From assembly GCA_017617235.1 (NCBI GenBank), contig JAFZWQ010000032.1:78901-142900 (forward strand): a DNA stretch of 64,000 bases. The letters run 5' to 3'. How positions within the stretch are numbered: the stretch's first letter is position 1; every line of letters begins with the position of its first letter. The DNA comes from Bacteroidaceae bacterium (GTDB taxonomy: Bacteria; Bacteroidota; Bacteroidia; Bacteroidales; Bacteroidaceae). A model generated the notes under the pieces. That model did no database searches. It saw only the letters and a program-made list of their open reading frames with translations, and was not told the origin of the DNA. The position numbers and the translations under genes were made by a program. This document shows positions 44,439-54,635 of the stretch, one piece after another.

Positions 44439-45206
44439 TTATATCAGGGCCTTGCGCACCCCCCTTACAGCATAGAACATGTAATAGTAAAGGGAACGGA
44501 AGAAACTGATGTGTTCTACTTCTCGATAAACTATCCACTGCCAAGGGACAATACGCAATTTGCTTGATGATACGGATGCTGGTCGCACACGATATAGGGC
44601 CAGCACAGTTTGTGTGCTGCGGGCAATATATCCGCTTTTCAATACAGACAGCCAGAATGCATAATCCTCGTGGTGAATATTCTTGAAGTAATATTTACCA
44701 ACCTTGCGAACGTCGTAGATGCCTGTCAGATTACCTATTACATTTCCGTAGAGGAGTTGCTGGTAGCTGGTCTTTCTCGGCGTTGAAACGACACGCGCCG
44801 AACGATGTCCTACATCATCAATTTTTTCATAGTCCGAGAACACCACAGCAGTTCGGTTGTCTCGCGAGAAATAAGGCAATTGCTGAGCCAGTTTTTCGCG
44901 CAACCACATATCATCACTATCCAGGAAAGCAATAAAATCGCCTTTTGCACGCTCAATACCATAATTTCGAGGAGCAAAAGGCATACCGACAGGGTTGTCG
45001 TTTATAAGAAGTTGAATGCGATTATCCTGACGGGCATAGGCACGTACCACATCACAAGAATGGTCGGTACTGCCATCATCTACTACCAATAATTCCCAAT
45101 AAGGATAAGTTTGACACATGACAGACTCAATGGCCTTGCCCACGAACTTTTCAGAGTTGTGCATGGGCATGATGACCGATACGAGATGCCGACCATGTTT
45201 AGTCAT
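44439..45206 (-). CDS. Family 2 glycosyltransferase
   Basis: 255 residues, GT-A fold. LVSVIMPMHNSEKFVGKAI opens the domain, LLVVDDGSTDHS binds the nucleotide sugar, FIAFLDSDDMW is the DXD region and HHEDYAFWLSVLKSG the acceptor/base region. It adds one sugar to the lipid-linked repeat unit at the inner face of the cytoplasmic membrane. Last gene of the exopolysaccharide operon; donor and linkage cannot be told. Confidence 0.9.
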   Translation of the reverse strand: MTKHGRHLVSVIMPMHNSEKFVGKAIESVMCQTYPYWELLVVDDGSTDHSCDVVRAYARQDNRIQLLINDNPVGMPFAPRNYGIERAKGDFIAFLDSDDMWLREKLAQQLPYFSRDNRTAVVFSDYEKIDDVGHRSARVVSTPRKTSYQQLLYGNVIGNLTGIYDVRKVGKYYFKNIHHEDYAFWLSVLKSGYIARSTQTVLALYRVRPASVSSSKLRIVPWQWIVYREVEHISFFRSLYYYMFYAVRGVRKALI

Positions 45207-45271
45207 ATAGCGCTATTTACACATTAATAACGCCCGTATCATGTACTTTATTGTATGGATATACATTATTT

Positions 45272-46066
45272 TTAGGCCATGTTCGCTTTTATGTCAACAA
45301 TGCCATGCATCGATGCCAGCAAGCGTGTTAGGTAGAAATAAGTGTTATAATGGCCAAAATGTCCGAAATAGAGTCGTGTATAAGCCCACGCAAGTCTGAT
45401 ATATTTCGAAAGATGCTTGCGGAGTTTCAGCCGATGTAAGCTACTCGTCCGTTTTCTCCAATAATAGATTGCATCGCTGGGCGTGAAGCACACCTTATCC
45501 ATTTTATCGGAAATCTCGAACATGAGTAATGCATCCTGTCCGCTGGGGAAACATTCATTGAAACGACGTGTACCGATAATATCCCTATGTATTAACTTCA
45601 TCCAAGGTACAGAAAAAATCTTCTTGGGACGAATGAAATATTGTTCCCCATTGCCTGCACAGCGTTCATACTCCAACGAATAAACATTCTTCTCCGTATG
45701 TCCATCATCGAACACGGAAAGACAATTACTGGCAGCAATGACATTTGGACGTGCCACACGCAAGAGTTCCTCCAGATAGGTAGGAGATACGGGATCATCG
45801 TCATCAACAAAGCAAATGTATTCTCCCTGAGCATTGTCTATTCCCATATTCCGAGAAGAGCAAGCCGAAGCGACGGGTGAATAAAGCAACCGTCCATTGG
45901 TGGGCATTGCTTGCTGAAGGAATTCCTCATATGGTTCACGCTCCCCGTTAAGGACAACCAGCACCTCGAACAATTCTGGTGAAAGGGTCTGCTGCCTTAG
46001 TGAATCCAGACACTCGAGAGTATGCTGCTGTGGGTGATAAGAGGGTATGATGACGCTGATTTTCAT
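45272..46066 (-). CDS. Family 2 glycosyltransferase
   Basis: 264 residues. ISVIIPSYHPQQHTLECLDSL at the start, ARN-like SSRNMGIDNAQGEYICFVDDDD as the donor/DXD region, and PSGQDALLMFEISDKM further on. It lies 17 bases after the previous gene and 65 bases before the next, all in the same direction, so it belongs to the exopolysaccharide operon. The sugar is unknown. Confidence 0.9.
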   Translation of the reverse strand: MKISVIIPSYHPQQHTLECLDSLRQQTLSPELFEVLVVLNGEREPYEEFLQQAMPTNGRLLYSPVASACSSRNMGIDNAQGEYICFVDDDDPVSPTYLEELLRVARPNVIAASNCLSVFDDGHTEKNVYSLEYERCAGNGEQYFIRPKKIFSVPWMKLIHRDIIGTRRFNECFPSGQDALLMFEISDKMDKVCFTPSDAIYYWRKRTSSLHRLKLRKHLSKYIRLAWAYTRLYFGHFGHYNTYFYLTRLLASMHGIVDIKANMA

Positions 46067-46083
46067 TCTCTACGATTTTGCTG

Positions 46084-46983
46084 CTAAAACAATGTATTTT
46101 GGTAGTATTTGTTTATCGCCTCTATCTGCTCATCGTTTTTGGATTGCAGTTGATTTTCGCGAAACAATTCCACATTATTATCACTATATACGGGCAAAAC
46201 ATCTCCGCCATTCCTAAGCATGATCATTTTCTTTCCAGCCATTCGAGCCATTGCGTTTAACCATATATCATCAGCTATGGGACAAAGACTTTGAGCTTTA
46301 TTCATATCTGTCAAGTCGGAGAACATTTCAGAAGGACGGAAAAGCGTACCGCCTCCAGAACCAAAGAATAAATCATCCGCTATAGAATTGTTCCATTCAT
46401 GAATCCACTGCTTATATGGTTTCAAGCTGCCATCATTATTACGCCCAATATGATACCCATAATTACAAATGATGGCTTCTGGATATTTGTCGTGTGCCTT
46501 CATCACCCGTTCTATGAGACGAGTATCGTAATAAATATCGTCATCAATGAGGAAAACGAGTGAGTCAGGACTCTCTTTTGCTATGTAGTAAAACTTCTTG
46601 TACGAACGGATGTCCCCGTCAACCATACGAATCTGGAACACTTCATCCTCTCTGGAACGAAGGGATTGCGGAATGCTATCGGGTGTCGGAAACTGTTCTT
46701 TGGACAGCCACAGATATATCTTTTCCGGCAAATAAGTCTGTCGACGCATACACTCCACGACCTGCCACACATTGTTAATACGTGCTGGGAAAGAGGTAAA
46801 TGAGACCGTTATCCCTGCTCGTTTTTTCGGCTTTGCAGTCTTGGGCTTTGCCAAGTACTTCGGCAATATTCTTTTCGCGCCCCAACGTACCAGTACACGA
46901 AATGGAGACAAGACCCTGACTGGAACCCCAGGATAGTTATGCAGACAGGCATAAGCCTTGACAAAGATATCCAATGCGTTCAT
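46084..46983 (-). CDS. Glycosyltransferase (GT-A type)
   Basis: 299 residues. The core starts after a basic linker (LAKPKTAKPKKRAG) with ITVSFTSFPARINNVWQVVE; VFLIDDDIYYDTR is the metal/nucleotide site and GSGGGTLFRPSEM and CPIADDIWLNAMA follow. The pattern resembles transferases annotated with glycan synthesis in other capsule loci. No signal peptide. It lies 16 bases after wzy and 17 before the next transferase. Specificity unknown. Confidence 0.8.
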   Translation of the reverse strand: MNALDIFVKAYACLHNYPGVPVRVLSPFRVLVRWGAKRILPKYLAKPKTAKPKKRAGITVSFTSFPARINNVWQVVECMRRQTYLPEKIYLWLSKEQFPTPDSIPQSLRSREDEVFQIRMVDGDIRSYKKFYYIAKESPDSLVFLIDDDIYYDTRLIERVMKAHDKYPEAIICNYGYHIGRNNDGSLKPYKQWIHEWNNSIADDLFFGSGGGTLFRPSEMFSDLTDMNKAQSLCPIADDIWLNAMARMAGKKMIMLRNGGDVLPVYSDNNVELFRENQLQSKNDEQIEAINKYYQNTLF

Positions 46984-46999
46984 ATCACTTACGCTTTAT

Positions 47000-48214
47000 T
47001 CACGCTATGCTGCGGTTATATCTTGAATCAACATATATATATACGGAAGCCAGAAACATCCATGTGGTGGCCTTCATAATGTAATTACTATCAATGATGC
47101 CCGCAAACAGGACGGCTGCTATGCAAAACAGCAACATATTGCGATTGAATGGAGTTCCCTTATGGAGTCCAATACGAACCAGACGGATAATCATCCCCAC
47201 AAAACCAATGGCTACAGGCAGCCCAAAGCACACTAACACCTCGAGAAACAAGTTATGTGGGGCTGGAATATCCACATGATAAATATCTCCCATAATCGTT
47301 CCATAATTGCCTATTCCTATCCCCATGCCGCCACTATCCAAAAACGCCTGGAAACCTTTGACAAGATTCTCTACACGTCCATCATCGCCCATTCCCAAGT
47401 CGGAGACCTTCTCTATAAGAAGTATAAAGAGTTCACCTAAGAAGTAGACTAAAGCTCCGATTGCCAACACCAACACTGAGATAAGAAGATATCGATTCCG
47501 CCCAAATTTGTAATAAGCATAAACATAGGTCGCTAGCATGATAACCAGACACATCATGGCTCCACGCGAAGCATTCGCAATGATAATAATTGAAGTCAGA
47601 GCCATCATAATCATACCTACGAGTTGTTCCCACTTACCGCGTGGATACAGGTTACACATAAACAAGCTGGGAAGCGCCCAACAAAGGACGGTATTGTAAC
47701 TGTTCAAATTACCGAAGGTAACAGAGGCGAATGGGCGCTCGATGTGGATACCATGAACATACATCGTATTACCGCTATCCTGGAACGACATACTTAGATG
47801 GAAGTCCGTCAGAAATTCGTATGCAGCCACAGGTATGGACATCAGGATGAAAGCCAGCCATCCATACTTTATGGCCTGCTGAGGATTCTTGGCCTTATTG
47901 GCAGCCCACAAAACTTCAAAGAAACCCAGGATGTGGACAGCAAGATAGATTACGCTCTTTATGTTTTCCGACTCATCTACGGCCTTGTAAAAGAACGCCA
48001 CAGCCCACAGGAACCAAAAAGCAAGGAAAAATGATTCGTAACGATAGTAATACAGACTCTTATGTGGACCTCTGAACACATCCACTATCATAAAAGGAGA
48101 AAGGGCAATAATAAACAGTCGCACTGGCTGTGCACCGTTTCCCACCATTCCGAAAACGAGCAAGGACATCAGTCCAAACAGAATGAGGTCGAATATGTAG
48201 CTTCCCTGTTTCAT
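47000..48214 (-). CDS. O-antigen ligase/polymerase-type protein (Wzy-like)
   Basis: 404 residues with about 11 membrane segments. The Wzy/WaaL-type large periplasmic loop holds GIGIGNYGTIMGDIYHVDIPAPHNLFLEVL (listed by its parts: GIGNYG, then HNLFLE). It probably joins repeat units of the exopolysaccharide in the periplasm; ligase function cannot be excluded. Its start overlaps the flippase stop by 4 bases. G+C is lower than in flanking core genes, as is common in such loci. Confidence 0.85.
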   Translation of the reverse strand: MKQGSYIFDLILFGLMSLLVFGMVGNGAQPVRLFIIALSPFMIVDVFRGPHKSLYYYRYESFFLAFWFLWAVAFFYKAVDESENIKSVIYLAVHILGFFEVLWAANKAKNPQQAIKYGWLAFILMSIPVAAYEFLTDFHLSMSFQDSGNTMYVHGIHIERPFASVTFGNLNSYNTVLCWALPSLFMCNLYPRGKWEQLVGMIMMALTSIIIIANASRGAMMCLVIMLATYVYAYYKFGRNRYLLISVLVLAIGALVYFLGELFILLIEKVSDLGMGDDGRVENLVKGFQAFLDSGGMGIGIGNYGTIMGDIYHVDIPAPHNLFLEVLVCFGLPVAIGFVGMIIRLVRIGLHKGTPFNRNMLLFCIAAVLFAGIIDSNYIMKATTWMFLASVYIYVDSRYNRSIA

Positions 48215-49659
48215 CTGCGCCGTATTTTATTCAAACATATCTCCTTTATCTCCTTGTATTCCGGCAAACCGATGATGGCATATATCACCACATATAACAA
48301 TATTGCAACAACCATCTGCAACAGGAACATCGGCAGGTAGGGTAAACTGGTGAGTGTCAGACACCATACAATAAGGGACACAACAACCGATACCACATAC
48401 ATCGGGCAAAGGTCCTTCACCTGCTGCCACGTGCCGTAACCCGTAAGCGAATAGGAATACCATCCATTGATAAAGAATTCGATGTAATAATACACGACCG
48501 CCGCCCAAATCATAAACTGCAGTTCAAAGAAGAAGCCTACAGCAATCACAGGGATGAACAGGAATTTCTTGATAATCTCCAATTTCAAGAAGCGATCGCT
48601 CCTCTTCTTCACGTTCAAGATATTCAGGTTCAGTTGCTGCAAAGGATAGATGGCAGCATATAGACTCATAATCTGCAACAAGTAGACTGATGGAAGCCAT
48701 TTTTCGCCAATCAGCGTCACAATGAGCGGCTTAGCTATGGCAGCCAGCCCAAACACAGCAGCAAAGGCAAACATGCCGATGTAACGCATCAATTTGCGAT
48801 AAGCGCTCCTAAGTCTTTCTGCATTGTCCTGTACCTGGCTGAGCGAGGATAGCGAAACTTTCTGCACTATCTGTCCAAAATTATTACTGAAAATCATGTT
48901 GAACTGGTCAGCACGATTATAATATCCCAAATCGCGAGCTGTATACATTTTACCTATGACAGCCAGGAACATATCCTTGTATAGAGAGTTTATGACATTG
49001 GCTGCCAACAATTTTGCTCCGAATCCAAAGAGCTCCTTAAAGCTCTGAATGGAAAAACGCAAAGCCGGAAGCCAATGATTGGCAATCCACAAACCCACCA
49101 TCATAAAAAACTGACGGGATATTTGCTGAACGGCAAGAGCCCATACGCCAAGCCCTTTGTATGCCGACGCAATACCTAGAACGCCGCTGACAACGGAACT
49201 CACGAGGGAAACGCAGGCCTGCGATTTGAAATCCAACCGTTTGACAAGTATGGTCTTCTGTATGAGGCTGCCAGCATTAAACAACAGAATGATGCTCATT
49301 GCCGGAAGCACACTGGAAAGTAGGGGTTGGCAGAAGAAAACGGCAATGGCATCTGCACCAAGACAAAGCAATGCTATCAGTACAACGGACACTAGTACGT
49401 TGACATAAAACACCGTATTATAGTCGTCCTGTGTAGCGTCGGGTTTACGGATAAGAGCCGTTGCAAACCCTCCATCGATGATTACAACGGACAGGTTTAT
49501 GAAGATGATGATAATTCCAAGTATACCGAATTCGGTAGGCGACAGTATCCGAGCCAGCACAAGTCCCACAAGAAAGGTGATGCCAGAGTTTGCAAGATTG
49601 TCCAGCAATCCCCATTTCATTCCGTTGAATGTCTTGTTTTTCAGGGAACTATCACTCAT
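48211..49659 (-). CDS. Polysaccharide flippase (Wzx-type)
   Basis: 482 residues with about 12-14 membrane segments. The N-terminus (NKTFNGMKWGLLDNLANSG, FLVGLVLARILSPTEFGILG) is typical of the WzxC-like group of the MOP exporter superfamily. It turns undecaprenyl-linked repeat units from the inner to the outer face of the cytoplasmic membrane. It follows the Wzz-like gene by 42 bases and overlaps wzy, which fits a Wzx/Wzy-dependent pathway. Confidence 0.9.
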   Translation of the reverse strand: MSDSSLKNKTFNGMKWGLLDNLANSGITFLVGLVLARILSPTEFGILGIIIIFINLSVVIIDGGFATALIRKPDATQDDYNTVFYVNVLVSVVLIALLCLGADAIAVFFCQPLLSSVLPAMSIILLFNAGSLIQKTILVKRLDFKSQACVSLVSSVVSGVLGIASAYKGLGVWALAVQQISRQFFMMVGLWIANHWLPALRFSIQSFKELFGFGAKLLAANVINSLYKDMFLAVIGKMYTARDLGYYNRADQFNMIFSNNFGQIVQKVSLSSLSQVQDNAERLRSAYRKLMRYIGMFAFAAVFGLAAIAKPLIVTLIGEKWLPSVYLLQIMSLYAAIYPLQQLNLNILNVKKRSDRFLKLEIIKKFLFIPVIAVGFFFELQFMIWAAVVYYYIEFFINGWYSYSLTGYGTWQQVKDLCPMYVVSVVVSLIVWCLTLTSLPYLPMFLLQMVVAILLYVVIYAIIGLPEYKEIKEICLNKIRRR

Positions 49660-49701
49660 CTTACGATTTTATGGAAAAGAAATGGATGTTATAGTTTAAG
49701 T

Positions 49702-50757
49702 TTATTTGATATCATCCTTTATCAAAAGGTACGACTTGATTGTTGAAACCAGTATCAGCATACCCAACACGAACAACATTCTTTTCGGACCGGCAGGTTT
49801 TATGGGAACCGTTGCACTCTTTAGGGTGGTGAATGCCGGTGTCTTTTCCTGTAATTTCACCTTCGTGGCTTGCAGTTGGGTCTCCATTGCTGTCAACGAC
49901 GTCTGTTTCAGAGAGAGCTCATTCTCCAACTTGTCACGTTCGCTTTGGTAACTCTGCAGAATGACGTTCTGATGGGCGTCGCAGTATCGGCTATACGCCT
50001 TCATAGCCTTGTCGTACTCGATTGCAGCGCTGTCACACATCTGTTGATAGTGAACGACATCCTCCTTCACCTTGCAAGTTCTGTACTGGATGATGAAATC
50101 CTGCAGGTGACGCTTAATGCTGTCTGTCATCGTGGCACATACGAGTGGGTCCTGATCCCTGACCTTGATGGTGACCACTGTGGTCTTCTTGTCTACAGCA
50201 CAGCTGATATTCTCGATGATGGACTCCATCAGCATGTAGTCTTTTCTGTTCATCCGAAACGGGTCGATGTCGCCAGCAGCTTCTGCCCGTGGAGTCTTGT
50301 CTTCCTCCTCGATGTAACTTTTCAGTTTCTTCATCGTCCAACGGAAAGGCCAGGTAAGAAGATTCTGCTTCTGGTGCGACTTCATGTAGTCGAAATAGGT
50401 GGTGGTCAACTTGCCATCTTTCGTCGTAACCTGAACATTATAGAGACCTACGATGAATTCGGGACTCTGGAAGAGGTCGGGATACAATTCGGGGTAGATG
50501 GCATCCTGTCCACCCAAACTGCCGAGATTGAATCCGAAAGACGAAGCCAGAGACGACAGTCCTCCACCTGCTGTTTCCCCGCTCTGTTCAGGTGCCAGCA
50601 TTACTTCACATTTGTAGAATCGGGGCTGGGGAAGAATCCAGATACAGGACAGGACAAAGGTAATTATCCAAATCTTGTAAAAACGTTTTTTGTTGGCCCA
50701 CAGTTTGCGGACGATTTTACCAAGGTCGAGTGTTTTCTGCTCTTTATTTTCTTCCAT
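49702..50757 (-). CDS. Chain-length determinant (Wzz-like)
   Basis: 351 residues. Membrane segments at about 28-46 (IWIITFVLSCIWILP) and 327-345 (MLFVLGMLILVS) flank a periplasmic region with a long coiled coil (about 215-310). The proline-rich stretch TVPIKPAGPKRM before the second segment is typical. It sets polymer length and contacts the outer-membrane export channel. No tyrosine-kinase domain is fused. It starts 10 bases after the Wza-like gene. Confidence 0.88.
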   Translation of the reverse strand: MEENKEQKTLDLGKIVRKLWANKKRFYKIWIITFVLSCIWILPQPRFYKCEVMLAPEQSGETAGGGLSSLASSFGFNLGSLGGQDAIYPELYPDLFQSPEFIVGLYNVQVTTKDGKLTTTYFDYMKSHQKQNLLTWPFRWTMKKLKSYIEEEDKTPRAEAAGDIDPFRMNRKDYMLMESIIENISCAVDKKTTVVTIKVRDQDPLVCATMTDSIKRHLQDFIIQYRTCKVKEDVVHYQQMCDSAAIEYDKAMKAYSRYCDAHQNVILQSYQSERDKLENELSLKQTSLTAMETQLQATKVKLQEKTPAFTTLKSATVPIKPAGPKRMLFVLGMLILVSTIKSYLLIKDDIK

Positions 50758-50767
50758 GATGGTGTTT

Positions 50768-53320
50768 TTATTTCTTGAGGAGACTGACGAGAGCTACAAC
50801 TACGCTAGCCAACGAGGCACCACCCGTACTGAGTGCTGCAATCTCGGCCGTAGACATGCGGTTCTTTTGTTTCTGCGTGGGTATCACGATTTCGCAACCC
50901 GGCTGTATATCGCTACTGTGCAAACGACGTATCTTTCTGGCCGATCCGCTCATGTTAATGGCATAGGCTCCCTTCTTGCGAGCACGGTTGCTGTAACCTC
51001 CGGCGCGATCGATATAGTACTTCAGTTTTTTACCCTCGACGTAACCCATGGAGACTGGGTACGTTACCTCACCACTCACTTTAACCGTGTTGGTAAACTG
51101 TGGAATCACCAGAATATCGCCTTCACGCAGTATAATGTCGGACTTGCTACCGGGATTGGCGATGGCCTCAGCCAGATTTATGCTCATGGGATAGGTGTCG
51201 CCAAGGTCCAGTTTCAGATTCATCAGCGAGTCGGCCTGTGCCATATCGTAGTTCTTTTCGCTCTGCATGGCTTCCTCGTACATTTGTATCTGTGCGGCAC
51301 GCACTGAATTCTCGCGCTGAATCTTCTCAGCCTCAGTCATCGTTCGGGTCAGTCGGGCGCCAATAGCATGTGCCAATGAAGTCAGTCCGCCAGCATCCCT
51401 CACAAGGTCACTAAGGCGATAATTCTTGGAACTCATAGCATAGTCGCCTTCAAAATTGATACAACCTTCCACACGTACAGTTTTCTGCTCGGCATAGGCA
51501 GGGCTCTTTCGAACCACGATGATGTCGTAGGGTTGCAGAGCTATACCTGTATCACCCGAGCGAAGTCCGTCGCTTAACGATACGCTGAATACCTCCGAGA
51601 GTTCTTCGGTGGCTTCCGTCGCATTCTTGTCTACAACACGACGATAGATGTCCACCTTAGCCATCGAAGCGGCTGGTGTCAGTCCTCCCGCCATAAGGAT
51701 AAGGTCCTCGACATTGGTATTTTCGGCATACTGATAATCGCCAGGATAAACCACCTCGCCACGGATGGAAAGAATCTGTTCACCTTTCATATCAACGGTA
51801 CTGGGTACGAAGAGGACATCACCTTTGCGTAGGGGAATATCTGCAACTGTGCCGTTTAAGATTCCTTCCACATCCACAGATATCATCTCCAACGTCAGGT
51901 CATCCTTTTCGCGATGCATGACGGCACGACTCTGGAAGGCATCTTCACGCAGTCCCTCGGCAACTTTCAGCAATCCTCGCACGCTTTGTATCTCACCGCC
52001 CAACTGGAACTGACCTGGATGCATGACGGCACCACGCACCTCAACCATGTTGCTGAAACGTGGGATAACGCTGTCGACAAAAAGCGAGTCACCGTCCATC
52101 AGGGTAAAGTTCGACATTTGGAACTCGTCGACTGTGTGCATGCTGTATTCGTTACCAGCCTTGCGCGTCAGTCGTACGTTCTTGGTGTATGCATCACCCG
52201 TAAAACCGCCGGCATCCCGCAACAACTGCTGAACGCTTTCTGTATGCTTCATCTCATAGAACATGGGACGCTTAACCTTACCTCGCACACAAACAAGAGC
52301 CTCGTAAGCATCCACCGTAATTACATCATTGTCCTGCAGGCGTACATCGCCCTTCGTGTTGCCATTCAACAAATAATCGTAAACATCGATGGTGGCAATC
52401 TGCCGGCCCTGACGATAAACACGGATGTTTCGCAAGGTACCGATTTCACTGATACCGCCTGCGGCATACAATGCATTGAAGGCGCTGGAGAGACTGGACA
52501 AGGTATAGGTACCAGGCATGCGAACCTCGCCGACCACCTGCACCTGTATGCTGCGGGTCTCACCAACAGCCAGGTTGATGTTACAACCGGAATAGTATTG
52601 TCCCAGACGACTGCGAACCACATTGGTGGCCTGACTGACGCTGAGTCCTCCCAACTTTATGGGGCCCACGCCTTCAATGACGACGAAGCCATCGGGAGAA
52701 ATCGCACCCTCGAATGTCTGCTGACTGGCTCCCCATACATCGATGATGACATTATCACCAGCGCCCAAGCGATAGTTGGCTGGTGTAGCCATATTCTGAT
52801 TGGGTTCGAAGGTGAGATAGGGGTTATTGAAGATATCGCGTCCGAACACCTGATTTTCGCGCTCTTTGTCGTCTTTCAACAAATTCTGATAATATACGAG
52901 CGAGTCAATGTCCATGAACCCGATTTCCTCGTTCAGGGCTTCGGTACGGTCTTTTTGTGTCATATACCGATAGTCGTTCTGTTGGCGCTGGGAACGTACC
53001 ATATACCCTTGTTTCTGGCGCAGTTCGTCCTCTGCCTTCTCCTTATTGGTACGCAGACGGTTGTCCGACTGTTTCGTATTCTTACCCGTTAGGTCTACAG
53101 CTCCGAACTGAGTCTTTTCGGCCTCGACCTTCTTGCGGATACGACGCAACTGTTCGGGTGTCACTCCCTTCTTCAGCAGCTTCTGCACAATATCCTGCTG
53201 GCTATGTCCTTCGGCCTGCTCCTTCTGTACAAACTGGATGACCTGGTCGTCGGTCATCGACTGGCTATAAGCACACAAGGTGCTCATAAGGAGCACCAAC
53301 ATTAACACATATCTTTGCAT
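50768..53320 (-). CDS. Polysaccharide export protein with SLBB repeats (Wza-like)
   Basis: 850 residues from ATG 53320, placed 4 bases after the sugar-transferase stop; an in-frame ATG at 53347 would overlap that gene. Signal peptide LMLVLLMSTLCAYSQ. A short helical N-domain (DDQVIQFVQKEQAEGHSQQD) precedes the poly-export domain (YRLGAGDNVIIDVWG) and about six SLBB repeats (for example VRGKVKRPMFYEM, SIRGEVVYPGDYQY, VSGEVTYPVSMGY). A C-terminal hydrophobic segment (ASLASVVVALVSLL) may anchor it. It forms the outer-membrane export path and is longer than E. coli Wza because of extra SLBB units. Confidence 0.93.
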   Translation of the reverse strand: MQRYVLMLVLLMSTLCAYSQSMTDDQVIQFVQKEQAEGHSQQDIVQKLLKKGVTPEQLRRIRKKVEAEKTQFGAVDLTGKNTKQSDNRLRTNKEKAEDELRQKQGYMVRSQRQQNDYRYMTQKDRTEALNEEIGFMDIDSLVYYQNLLKDDKERENQVFGRDIFNNPYLTFEPNQNMATPANYRLGAGDNVIIDVWGASQQTFEGAISPDGFVVIEGVGPIKLGGLSVSQATNVVRSRLGQYYSGCNINLAVGETRSIQVQVVGEVRMPGTYTLSSLSSAFNALYAAGGISEIGTLRNIRVYRQGRQIATIDVYDYLLNGNTKGDVRLQDNDVITVDAYEALVCVRGKVKRPMFYEMKHTESVQQLLRDAGGFTGDAYTKNVRLTRKAGNEYSMHTVDEFQMSNFTLMDGDSLFVDSVIPRFSNMVEVRGAVMHPGQFQLGGEIQSVRGLLKVAEGLREDAFQSRAVMHREKDDLTLEMISVDVEGILNGTVADIPLRKGDVLFVPSTVDMKGEQILSIRGEVVYPGDYQYAENTNVEDLILMAGGLTPAASMAKVDIYRRVVDKNATEATEELSEVFSVSLSDGLRSGDTGIALQPYDIIVVRKSPAYAEQKTVRVEGCINFEGDYAMSSKNYRLSDLVRDAGGLTSLAHAIGARLTRTMTEAEKIQRENSVRAAQIQMYEEAMQSEKNYDMAQADSLMNLKLDLGDTYPMSINLAEAIANPGSKSDIILREGDILVIPQFTNTVKVSGEVTYPVSMGYVEGKKLKYYIDRAGGYSNRARKKGAYAINMSGSARKIRRLHSSDIQPGCEIVIPTQKQKNRMSTAEIAALSTGGASLASVVVALVSLLKK

Positions 53321-53324
53321 TGTA

Positions 53325-53918
53325 TTAGAATTTCTTTCCATATCCAATTAACCTAACGGTGGTAAAAATTATTCTCAAATCGAGCCAGAGACTACGCTTC
53401 TGCAGATATTCCAAGTCCATCTGCAGTCGGATAAGCATTTTTTCCATCGTATCGGTATAACCGTTATAGATGGTCGCCATCGACGTGATTCCAGGCCGAA
53501 TTTGGTAGAGTTGCTCGTAATCAGAGTTCTCCTGCATAATTTGGTCGATAAAATACTGGCGTTCCGGACGCGGACCTACAAAGGACATATCACCGACAAA
53601 CACGTTCCACAATTGGGGTATTTCATCCAAATGATGCTCGCGCAGGAATTTGCCCACAGGGGTCAGTCTATCGTCTGTTTTCTCTGCCAAATGTGGAATT
53701 CCGTCCTGCTCTGCATCTACTCGCATAGTACGGAATTTCAGGATATTAAAAGGTTTCCCATGAAGTCCGATACGTTCCTGCCGGAAGATGACAGGTCCGT
53801 CGGCCTGTCTGCGCAGACGAAGGAAGACATAGAAGATGGCGGGAGACAACAATATCAATCCAAACAGGGATGCAACAACGTCGAACACACGCTTAATGCC
53901 TCGCTCGACACAGTTCAT
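53325..53918 (-). CDS. Undecaprenyl-phosphate sugar transferase (initiating)
   Basis: 197 residues from ATG 53918, which begins 7 residues before the family core. In-frame TTG 54008 and GTG further upstream would add up to 30 residues, and the true start is uncertain. The core has a membrane hairpin (RVFDVVASLFGLILLSPAIF), the catalytic region VIFRQERIGLHGKPF, LKFRTM, LREHHLDEIPQLWNV and the PRPE motif (FVGPRPERQYF). It loads the first sugar phosphate on undecaprenyl phosphate. First gene of the exopolysaccharide operon; its promoter is not clear in the A/T-rich 200 bases upstream. Confidence 0.9.
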   Translation of the reverse strand: MNCVERGIKRVFDVVASLFGLILLSPAIFYVFLRLRRQADGPVIFRQERIGLHGKPFNILKFRTMRVDAEQDGIPHLAEKTDDRLTPVGKFLREHHLDEIPQLWNVFVGDMSFVGPRPERQYFIDQIMQENSDYEQLYQIRPGITSMATIYNGYTDTMEKMLIRLQMDLEYLQKRSLWLDLRIIFTTVRLIGYGKKF

Positions 53919-54082
53919 CCCATCAACAAACTTTTTATCAGATGGTATCACTCGTATTTCGTATTTCGTTACTACTTTTTTATTCAATATATATATTATA
54001 ACTCGCAAACGGGCATTTTATTGTAAAACGGTGTACATTTTTTCCAAATCCGTCGATTGCATCATAAAATTTTTAATTTTAC

Positions 54083-54113
54083 TTGCACAAGCAAAGGAAA
54101 TGTTGTACCTTCG
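54083..54113 (+). promoter_or_regulatory. ssrA promoter
   Basis: TTG (54083-54085), 20 bases, TACCTTCG (54106-54113), one base off the TAnnTTTG form. The RNA begins about 15 bases later, so a short 5' leader is probably trimmed. Confidence 0.6.
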
Positions 54114-54128
54114 CGGCATCTTATCACT

Positions 54129-54528
54129 GGGGTCGACATGGATTTGACAGCAGGATGGGGTGCTCGGTAAGCACGCAGAGAGTTGGTGGCCGCTCTCTTT
54201 AATCAATGACCGTCGAACAATTAACTGGCGAAAACAATTACGCTCTCGCTGCCTAATCGAAGTATAGTAGATTAATGGCTTAATTGCGGCACCAGGTGCT
54301 GCAACGAGATGTCACTCAGAGGCTAACGCCCTGAAGCGCTCTGACAAAGTGGCACAGCAAAATCGGGGATAGTTGCAGGCGGCCTCGCGCTCGCAATGAA
54401 GTTTTAGAGGATAAGGCGACGGTTGGTGGCTTGGGTCTTGCCGCCGCACGAAAACGAAGACCAAGATAAGCGTGTAGAAAGCTCAGGACTTCCCTGTTTG
54501 GACGAGGGTTCAATCCCCTCCGGCTCCA
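54129..54528 (+). ncRNA. ssrA: tmRNA
   Basis: 400 bases. The acceptor stem pairs GGGGTCG (54129-54135) with CGGCTCC (54521-54527), and the T arm GAGGGTTCAATCCCCTC precedes it. The tag frame at 54227-54256 reads GENNYALAA followed by TAA, the Bacteroidales tag. CCA is not encoded (the genome reads ACTA), so it must be added later. It rescues stalled ribosomes and marks the partial protein for proteolysis. The pseudoknot-rich middle is not resolved here. Confidence 0.97.
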
Positions 54529-54532
54529 CTAA

Positions 54533-54567
54533 TTAAGGGTTAAGGATTAAGGGTGAAGAGTTAAGGA
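54533..54567. repeat. Heptanucleotide repeat after ssrA
   Basis: In register: TTAAGGG, TTAAGGA, TTAAGGG, TGAAGAG, TTAAGGA. A CTCGC-TT-GCGAG hairpin and a 12-bp-period TTTAACTCC repeat follow, up to the next gene. Confidence 0.6.
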
Positions 54568-54635
54568 TTCTTTCCCGCTCGCTTGCGAGTTTAACTCCCC
54601 CTTTAACTCCCTTTTTAACTCCTGATAGAAAAAAT

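Noticed and set aside
54316-54513. 65-residue open frame on the minus strand
   Set aside because: It lies inside tmRNA.
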